Source: Acidobacteriaceae bacterium UBA1795 (GTDB lineage Bacteria > Acidobacteriota > Terriglobia > Terriglobales > Acidobacteriaceae). From it: DNA of 17,084 bases. The stretch lies in contig DCFV01000013.1 of assembly GCA_002314435.1 (NCBI GenBank), forward strand, positions 10,851-27,934. Direction: 5' to 3'. Each line of letters begins with the position of its first letter. Position 1 is the stretch's first letter. The notes below the pieces were generated by a model that saw nothing but the letters and a program-made list of their open reading frames with translations, had not been told where the DNA came from and made no database searches. Shown here piece after piece: positions 12,265-17,084 of the stretch. Made by a program: the position numbers and the translations under genes.

Positions 12265-13596
12265 GTGAACCTTGGTTTGAAGGGTGCGGCACTGGCCGCG
12301 GGACTCGGTTTTGGACTCATTTTGGCTGCGCCTGGCGCGGCCCAGCAGCAATCCGCTGTCCCTGACGCTCCCACGCCGCAGAGCGCGGTGCCACTTTCTG
12401 ACGTGACCGCTGGCCCGATCACACCCGGCAGCGGGGCTGGGACCGAGACCAGGGGAACAAAGGACGCGACGCCTCCGGGTATGACGCCCAACTCTTCTTC
12501 TGCTCAGCAGCCCACCCAGGCTGCACCCAGCACGCCGGCACCGCCGAAGGAGCCCATCCAGACCACGCCGCCGGAGACGGCCACGCCGGAACAACTGGGC
12601 AACATCTTCCGCCTGAACGTGACCTATGTCGAAGTTCCGGTCACGGTGAAGGACAACAAGGGCAACCTGGTCCCGGGTCTCACCTGGCGCGATTTTCGTG
12701 TGTATGAAAACGGCGTCTACGAGCCGCTGAAGATCTTCACCGTCGATCCGGCGCCCCTCTCTATCGCTTTTGTGATCGATCAGGGCCTCACCTCCGACGT
12801 GATGAACTCGGTAAACAGCTCGCTGGGTGCCGTGCAGGGAGCGCTCACACCCTACGATGAGCTGGCCATCTTTACCTACAGCCACATGGCCCATGAATGG
12901 ACCGGATTTACCGGCGCGCAGAGCGCTCGCGTTCCCGCCGTCTTCGCCTTGGCCAAGTCCGCCGGCACTGAAGAGCTGATTCCCGTCAACAGCGGCCCGT
13001 TGGCTGGCTGCAGCATCCACGTGAATGGCAGCTGCGCTGACCCCAACCTGCAGGAAGGCCGCTCAGTGGGCAGCGACCGTGGTGCCATCACCATTCCCAA
13101 GGAAATCCATACTCTCAACGACGCCATTTTGGCTGCCGCCAAAGAGCTTTCCACGCGACCCAAGGGGCGCCGCCGCATCATCTATGTCATCTCTGACGGC
13201 AAGGAAGCCGGCAGCAAGGCCACTTACAAGGACGTTCTGCGCTACCTGCAGACCAACAATATCGCTGTGTGGGGCACGGTGGTGGGCGACTCCGCCCGCT
13301 GGGGCATCGGCTACCTGAGCCGCTTTCACCTGCCGTTCCAGATGTATGACAACCTGTTGGTCAAGTACATCTACTCGACCGGCGGCGAAGCGCACTCTGA
13401 GCGCGATCAGAACGGCATTGAGCGCAGCTACGCCAAAATCGCCGAAGAAGCGCGTACCCAGTACACCCTGGTCTATGCCACGCACGAGTCGGTCTACGAC
13501 GGCAAGTTCCGCAAGATCGACGTTCGTGTGGAGCGGCCCGGCCTCGAGGTCAACGCCAAGGCGGGTTACTACCCCTCGGCCAGCGACCTGCGCTAA
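12265..13596 (+). CDS. secreted VWFA-like protein with degenerate metal site
   Basis: A 443-aa exported protein of the same family as its divergent neighbour. GTG 12265 is preceded by GGAGGAAG (11-base spacing). A signal peptide (ends about residue 26, GAAQQQ) precedes a long Pro/Thr/Ser/Ala-rich linker to about residue 108. The shared N-terminal segment reads VEVPVTVKDNKGNLVPGLTW and RDFRVYENG. The A-domain is recognisable, with YVISDGKEAGS near the C-terminal half and a final KAGYYP strand. The first metal motif, however, is IDQGLTS in place of DxSxS, so metal-dependent binding is probably lost. Domain size is near normal but the linker is long. A strong terminator follows. Possibly it forms a pair with the intact neighbour. 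Confidence 0.87.
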   Translation: MNLGLKGAALAAGLGFGLILAAPGAAQQQSAVPDAPTPQSAVPLSDVTAGPITPGSGAGTETRGTKDATPPGMTPNSSSAQQPTQAAPSTPAPPKEPIQTTPPETATPEQLGNIFRLNVTYVEVPVTVKDNKGNLVPGLTWRDFRVYENGVYEPLKIFTVDPAPLSIAFVIDQGLTSDVMNSVNSSLGAVQGALTPYDELAIFTYSHMAHEWTGFTGAQSARVPAVFALAKSAGTEELIPVNSGPLAGCSIHVNGSCADPNLQEGRSVGSDRGAITIPKEIHTLNDAILAAAKELSTRPKGRRRIIYVISDGKEAGSKATYKDVLRYLQTNNIAVWGTVVGDSARWGIGYLSRFHLPFQMYDNLLVKYIYSTGGEAHSERDQNGIERSYAKIAEEARTQYTLVYATHESVYDGKFRKIDVRVERPGLEVNAKAGYYPSASDLR

Positions 13597-13627
13597 ACTC
13601 GCAGGGCAGCAGGGCAGCAGAAACACG

Positions 13628-13666
13628 AAAGGCCTGTGGCGCGTGCCACAGGCCTTTTTCGTTTTC
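13628..13666. terminator. strong intrinsic terminator between VWFA-like gene and tatA
   Basis: AAAGGCCTGTGGC (13628-13640) pairs perfectly with GCCACAGGCCTTT (13645-13657) around a GCGT loop, then TTCGTTTTC. The opposite strand has a shorter T-rich tail, so it may also stop the convergent tatA transcript. Confidence 0.85.
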
Positions 13667-13721
13667 AACGATCGGGCACAAGTACCACCTCGGTCCCTGC
13701 GCTGTGAACTCGCCTGCCGGG

Positions 13722-13943
13722 CTACTTCTGGTCGGCTGGTGTGGAGCTCGGTGGCGGGGGAGGCGTGTTCTGCGCCGTGTTCGTGGGGGGCGCCGGATCG
13801 TTGATGCCGCGCAAACCCTCTTTAAAGCCTTTCAGGCCTTCACCCAGGCCCTTGCCTAACTCCGGCAGCCGCTTGGCGCCGAAGAGCAGAAACGCCACGA
13901 TCGCAAGCACGATCAGGTGCCATGGCTGCAATAGATCACCCAT
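13722..13943 (-). CDS. tatA: twin-arginine translocase subunit TatA/TatE
   Basis: A 73-aa single-span membrane protein that forms the pore-like oligomer of the Tat system exporting folded proteins. One N-terminal transmembrane helix (WHLIVLAIVAFLLFG) is followed by the FGAKRLPELGKGLGEGLKGFKEG hinge and amphipathic helix, read here in two parts (FGAKRLPELGKG and LGEGLKGFKEG), which is diagnostic. The tail is Pro/Asn/Thr-rich. ATG 13941-13943 has GGAGG eight bases upstream, and a GGTGGC/GCCACC hairpin lies just ahead of that site. TatB and TatC are not in the window. A TatB identity is unlikely given the short tail without a charged coil. Confidence 0.95.
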   Translation of the reverse strand: MGDLLQPWHLIVLAIVAFLLFGAKRLPELGKGLGEGLKGFKEGLRGINDPAPPTNTAQNTPPPPPSSTPADQK

Positions 13944-14048
13944 TCTTCATCCTCCACGTGGTGGCAGACGCCACCCCGCAATTCCAGATTATTGTCGCAC
14001 AACAGCGCGGGTGGCAGTGACGCAGGGCACCCCGGACCGGTAGCGCGG

Positions 14049-14486
14049 TCAGTTCACCTTGGCGGGTTCGCCCAGCCGGCTGGTCACCATCGAGAAGAAG
14101 CTGCGCAAGTCTTCCTCCTCGCCCATGGTCAGCCGGCGATAGACCTTTACCAGCGGAAACAGCCTGGATCCACGCACATCCACGGCCGGAACAGCCGCAG
14201 CCCCGCCGGGATAGGGGGTCATTTCCCACGAGCCGGCGTAGCGGCGGCGCAACACCTCGCCCAGATACGCACCCCACAGCCGCACTTCGAAGTCCAGGTC
14301 CAGCTCTGGGCTCTCGCCCACCATCACCAGCACTTCGTCCAGCGCGTCAATCGAGTCGGAACTGAAGTCGAGGGACTGTTTGAAGCGTGTCCGGGCCAGG
14401 TCGGCCGCAGCACGGGCATAGCCCTCCATCATTGATCCCAGGTCGGGGAAACTTCGCGCCTCAAGGCGATTGCGCAGGTCATTCAT
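14049..14486 (-). CDS. hypothetical protein (DUF3806-like appearance)
   Basis: A 145-aa soluble protein starting MNDLRNRLEARSFPDLGSM. The middle reads SIDALDEVLVMVGESP and VRLWGAYLGEVLRRRYAGSW, and the end FPLVKVYRRLTMGEEEDLRSFF. This order (acidic helix, LWGAYxGEV helix, aromatic strand, P-x-KVYRRL helix) resembles small bacterial proteins described as DUF3806-like, but I could not test that. There is no signal peptide or membrane segment. The ATG at 14484-14486 has GGAGG about 13 bases upstream, rather far; an upstream extension of 25 codons is open but looks non-coding. tatA lies downstream on the same strand, separated by about 100 bases. Confidence 0.75.
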   Translation of the reverse strand: MNDLRNRLEARSFPDLGSMMEGYARAAADLARTRFKQSLDFSSDSIDALDEVLVMVGESPELDLDFEVRLWGAYLGEVLRRRYAGSWEMTPYPGGAAAVPAVDVRGSRLFPLVKVYRRLTMGEEEDLRSFFSMVTSRLGEPAKVN

Positions 14487-14589
14487 GTTTTTTAAGGGTA
14501 CCTCCAGTGGCCCGCACCGTGGGACTGGAAAGCGTACTGCAGATTGCCGTATATGGCACACTTAAAGAGTAAGGTTGGAGGTTTCCCCT

Positions 14590-15090
14590 GTGCTGAAGAT
14601 TCGGGCATTCCTGGTGCTGACGGCTGTCGTCGCACTCGGTTCCCTCGCTGCAAGCTCCGCCAATCGTGAGATTTACCCTGCACCCGCGCAGGCCAGGGCC
14701 GATCTGGCCGAGGCCCTGAAGACCGCTGCCGAGACGCACAAGCGCATTCTTCTCGACTTTGGCGGCAACTGGTGCGGCGACTGCCAGGTGCTGGACATCT
14801 ACTTCCACGATCCGGCCAACCGGCCCATCCTCGATGCCAATTTTGTGCTGGTTCACATCAACGTCGGGCACATGGACGAGAACCTCGACATCGCCATCAA
14901 GTACAACGTGCCGCTGAACAAGGGCGTGCCTGCCCTGGCCGTGCTTACCAACAAGGGCCAGCTGCTCTACAGCCAGCAAAGCGGCCAGTTCGAGGCCATG
15001 CGCCGCATGCAGTCCTCGGCGGTGACGGACTTCCTGGTGCAGTGGAAGCCGGTCAAGCCCGGCTGCTCGGCAGTCCTCATCACCTGCTAG
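14590..15090 (+). CDS. secreted thioredoxin-fold protein
   Basis: A 166-aa protein with an N-terminal signal peptide (LKIRAFLVLTAVVALGSLA). The thioredoxin fold carries the active-site motif WCGDC (residues 61-65) in DFGGNWCGDCQVLD and the cis-Pro loop GVPALAVL (Pro114), so both redox Cys and the structural Pro are in place. It resembles thioredoxin_7-type periplasmic proteins that reduce or shuffle disulfides. The last residues hold two more Cys (GCSAVLITC). GTG 14590 is preferred over the open TTG frame at 14575 because GGAGG sits eight bases upstream of the GTG. The next gene starts 28 bases after its stop, so the two are probably one operon. Confidence 0.9.
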   Translation: MLKIRAFLVLTAVVALGSLAASSANREIYPAPAQARADLAEALKTAAETHKRILLDFGGNWCGDCQVLDIYFHDPANRPILDANFVLVHINVGHMDENLDIAIKYNVPLNKGVPALAVLTNKGQLLYSQQSGQFEAMRRMQSSAVTDFLVQWKPVKPGCSAVLITC

Positions 15091-15118
15091 CAGCAGGCGC
15101 ATTTTCCGGAGATATACG

Positions 15119-15766
15119 TTGAAATTCGACCTGGAGCAAGCCTCACACGCGGAGATCTACAAACTCTTGATTGGATTGGTGGCGCCGCGGCCCATTGCGC
15201 TCATCACCAGCATGGACGAAAAGGGCCGGCTGAATGCCGCGCCCTTCAGTGCCTACAACTACCTCTGCACCGATCCGCCGATCCTCGGCGTGGGCGTGGC
15301 CAACCGCTCCGGTGGCGCGTTTGTGCCCAAGGACACGGCGCGCAACATACGCCGCACTGGCGAGTTTGTGGTCAACGTCGTCACAGAGGACATTGCCGAG
15401 CGCATGAACCTCTGCGCAATCGACTTTCCAGAAGGCACGAACGAACTGGAGGTCGCGGGCTTCACTACCGCACCCTCACAGGCGCTCGAGACCCCGCGCA
15501 TCGCCGAGGCCCATGCCGCGCTCGAGTGCCGCGAGCACACCACGCTCGAGATCGGCCGCTCCCGCATCATTCTGGGGCGCGTGGTCGCCATTTATGTGGA
15601 CGACAAGTACGTAGACCCGGCCGGGCCGTACATCAAGGCGGAGGAGTTGCACGCCGTGGGCCGCATGAACGGCCTGGGCAAGTACGTGCGCACGCGCGAC
15701 GCTTTTCTGACCATCCCGCGTGTCAGCTATGACGACTGGAAGAAGGGCAGCGTCGGAACAATCTAG
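15119..15766 (+). CDS. flavin reductase-like domain protein (FMN-binding split barrel)
   Basis: A 215-aa cytoplasmic protein of the flavin reductase-like family, which binds FMN and often reduces it with NAD(P)H for a partner oxygenase. Family features: LVAPRPIALITSMDEKGRLN, NAAPFSAYNYLCTDPP, then KDTARNIRRTGEFVVNVV, and the C-terminal GRMNGLGKYVRTRD. TTG at 15119 is the start, supported by CGGAG eight bases upstream and by homology beginning there. It lies 28 bases behind the thioredoxin-fold gene. Its TAG stop overlaps the stop of the convergent phosphatidyltransferase gene in a CTAG. The partner enzyme is unknown. Confidence 0.9.
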   Translation: MKFDLEQASHAEIYKLLIGLVAPRPIALITSMDEKGRLNAAPFSAYNYLCTDPPILGVGVANRSGGAFVPKDTARNIRRTGEFVVNVVTEDIAERMNLCAIDFPEGTNELEVAGFTTAPSQALETPRIAEAHAALECREHTTLEIGRSRIILGRVVAIYVDDKYVDPAGPYIKAEELHAVGRMNGLGKYVRTRDAFLTIPRVSYDDWKKGSVGTI

Positions 15767-16389
15767 CTGAGCGTAGGCAGGTGCTTGGTATTCCAGTAGG
15801 TGTACTGGATTCGGTGGATCACGGTGATGGTGGAGAGCACGGCAAGCACCCAGAGCACCGGTGCCATCACTCCCCACTTATTGAACAGTGCGCCCAGGAT
15901 GACGAGCACGATGCGCTCCGGCCGCTCCATAAAGCCCACCTTGCACTGGCCGATCAGGGCTTCAGCGCGGGCGCGCGTGTAGCTCACCATCAGCGAGGTG
16001 ACCATCACAAAGGCCACCAGCACCACGTAGCGGAAGCGGTTGATGCGGCCGTAGTAGACCAGGAGACCGAAGAACAGCACCACGTCGGAATAGCGGTCTA
16101 TCACCGAGTCGAAGAACGCGCCGAAGACTGTCACCTGGTTCGTGCGCCGGGCCACGCGGCCGTCCACCATGTCGAAGATGCCCGCGCCGATGATAACGAG
16201 GCCGGCATAGAGGAACATGCGCGTAGCGTTGGCCGCGTTGGCATGGCCAAACAGGAACGCCGCGACGATGTTGATGATCAGCCCGACAAAGGTCAGCACG
16301 TTCGGCGAGATGCGGGTAAGCGACAGACCGTGCACAATGCGGTCAAGAAGCCAGCCGCAGGTGCGGCCGAAAGCGCTGGTCCAGGTCAT
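15763..16389 (-). CDS. CDP-alcohol phosphatidyltransferase family membrane protein
   Basis: A 208-aa integral membrane enzyme that transfers a phosphatidyl group from CDP-diacylglycerol to an alcohol (glycerol phosphate, inositol phosphate or similar). The complete family motif DGxxARx8Gx3Dx3D is seen: Asp76-Gly77, Ala80-Arg81, Gly90, Asp94, Asp98, with Asp73 before it (DMVDGRVAR...GAFFDSVID). About five to six hydrophobic helices are visible. The exact alcohol cannot be decided; the RxxER-like loop CKVGFMERPERI resembles phosphatidylinositol-phosphate-synthase-type members. ATG 16387-16389 starts 13 bases after the greA stop, so it is probably cotranscribed with greA. It ends by overlapping the flavin reductase-like gene by four bases. 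Confidence 0.9.
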   Translation of the reverse strand: MTWTSAFGRTCGWLLDRIVHGLSLTRISPNVLTFVGLIINIVAAFLFGHANAANATRMFLYAGLVIIGAGIFDMVDGRVARRTNQVTVFGAFFDSVIDRYSDVVLFFGLLVYYGRINRFRYVVLVAFVMVTSLMVSYTRARAEALIGQCKVGFMERPERIVLVILGALFNKWGVMAPVLWVLAVLSTITVIHRIQYTYWNTKHLPTLS

Positions 16390-16402
16390 GCCAGAATCCT
16401 AA

Positions 16403-16912
16403 CTATTGCGCGGAGCCGGCTTCGGAGACTTCCTCGTCCTCGTCGGCTTCATCGTGAATCGTAGTCAATTTCAAAACTTCAAGCTCGCGCTTGCCATTGG
16501 GCGTGACGATAGTGGCCACGTCGCCCACGCGCTTGCCCACCAGGCCGCGGCCGATGGGCGAAGTGGTGGAGATCAGCCCCTTGTTCACGTCGGACTCTTC
16601 GCTGGTCACCAGGCGGTACTCGATCTCCTCTTCCTTGATGGAGTCAAAGACCACCACCGTGGAGCCGAAGCCGGCCTTGTCGTGCGGAATGTTCGCCAGG
16701 TTCACCAGGGAGAGCTCAGCCATGCGCCTCTTCAGCTGCCCCAGACGCGCGTTCACAAACTCCTGGCGCTGCTTGGCCATGTGATACTCGGCGTTCTCCG
16801 ACAGATCGCCCATTGCCACCGCCTTCTTGATTTCGGCGGGCAACTCGTGAGCAAGCTCGTGCTCGAGAATGGCAATCTCTTTGAGCAGCTGTCTTTTGAT
16901 GTGATCCGGCAT
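16403..16912 (-). CDS. greA: transcription elongation factor GreA
   Basis: A 169-aa factor that enters the RNA polymerase secondary channel and stimulates cleavage of backtracked RNA. The N-terminal coiled coil includes the acidic tip GDLSENAEYHMAK (residues 35-47) with the catalytic acidic pair. The C-terminal FKBP-like domain has STTSPIGRGLVGKRVGDVATI. The last residues form an acidic extension (DEADEDEE) beyond the normal end. ATG 16910-16912 is preceded by a short AGGA and lies about 60 bases from a perfect TATAAT. ruvX lies upstream and the phosphatidyltransferase gene downstream on the same strand. Confidence 0.97.
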   Translation of the reverse strand: MPDHIKRQLLKEIAILEHELAHELPAEIKKAVAMGDLSENAEYHMAKQRQEFVNARLGQLKRRMAELSLVNLANIPHDKAGFGSTVVVFDSIKEEEIEYRLVTSEESDVNKGLISTTSPIGRGLVGKRVGDVATIVTPNGKRELEVLKLTTIHDEADEDEEVSEAGSAQ

Positions 16913-16974
16913 TCCTGTTCCGTGGCGGGAGCTGTCTCGCTCAACCCGCGAGAGATCAAAACACTTGAAACCCC

Positions 16975-16980
16975 ATTATA
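16975..16980 (-). promoter_or_regulatory. -10 box of a greA promoter
   Basis: Perfect TATAAT on the minus strand, followed about 60 bases later by the greA ATG. No matching -35 was found at 16-18 bases. A TCTCGC/GCGAGA hairpin (16935-16940 with 16948-16953) lies in the leader. Confidence 0.45.
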
Positions 16981-17007
16981 CGCGCGTCGGGTTGCCAGAC
17001 AGGGCCG

Positions 17008-17084
17008 CTAAGCGGGACGCGGGCGGGCCTGCTCGTCGAGGAAGGACTGCAGAATGAGCGTGGCGGCGACCTGGTCCACTACGG
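17008..17084 (-). CDS. ruvX: Holliday junction resolvase-like RuvX/YqgF, C-terminal end (cut by window edge)
   Basis: Only the last 24 residues are present, reading VVDQVAATLILQSFLDEQ and then a short ARPRPA tail before TAG (complement 17008-17010). The VDQVAAxLILQxxLD ending is characteristic of the RuvX/YqgF RNase H-like family, which acts in 16S rRNA 5'-end processing and possibly in Holliday junction cleavage. The final Asp-containing helix carries the last metal-binding Asp. greA follows 95 bases downstream on the same strand behind its own -10 box. Confidence 0.8.
   Translation of the reverse strand, partial: VVDQVAATLILQSFLDEQARPRPA

Noticed and set aside
11944..13020. 358-codon minus-strand frame across the divergent VWFA region
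   Set aside because: The product is Arg/Gly-rich low complexity and opposes the VWFA-like gene, whose domain motifs are clear.
13606..13620. Short GGCAGCA direct repeats after the VWFA-like gene
   Set aside because: Only two units of seven bases, next to a terminator; likely chance.

Overview
The window is a GC-rich chromosomal segment, apart from one AT-rich intergenic island. It most likely comes from an Acidobacteriota bacterium of the Terriglobia type. The best pointer is a divergent pair of secreted VWFA-like proteins of the kind expanded in that phylum; the housekeeping genes fit but do not prove it. I see no phage, IS element, CRISPR array or clear sign of recent transfer.

Layout. 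1-1301 (minus): the 5' end of clpB, preceded by an hsp20 gene with its own AT-rich promoter region. 1604-3200 (plus): a TauE/SafE anion exporter that appears to be leaderless, a SemiSWEET-like sugar transporter without a proper start, and a DUF971 protein. 3207-4084 (minus): a PilZ protein and an unknown protein. 4216-7095 (plus): a 20-codon ORF overlapping a JAMM (Mec-like) metalloprotease, a secreted protein with two alpha/beta-barrel-like halves and an almost perfect Shine-Dalgarno, and a MoeZ-type adenylyltransferase-rhodanese. 7162-10154 (minus): a YacL-like PIN-TRAM membrane protein, a stand-alone receiver protein and a PhzF protein.

10183-10546 (plus) is the most remarkable part. A sigma70-type promoter is followed by a 25-aa leader peptide with five Cys, mutually exclusive RNA helices, a U-tailed terminator, and then a tRNA-Cys(GCA) gene with its own terminator. 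The arrangement is that of a trp-type ribosome-mediated attenuator whose only visible downstream gene is the tRNA that reads the stalling codons.

10571-12077 (minus): a small unknown protein and a VWFA-domain protein. 12265-13596 (plus): a second, divergent VWFA-like protein with a degenerate metal site. 13722-14486 (minus): TatA and an unknown protein. 14590-15766 (plus): a secreted thioredoxin-fold protein and a flavin-reductase-like protein. 15763-17084 (minus): ruvX (3' end), greA and a CDP-alcohol phosphatidyltransferase.

Functional themes. ClpB and Hsp20 act in protein disaggregation. The JAMM protease and MoeZ-like protein could form part of a sulfur-carrier-protein route, although no ThiS/CysO-like carrier is visible here. 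GreA, RuvX and TatA are housekeeping functions. All functional calls come from reading motifs by eye; no database search was done.
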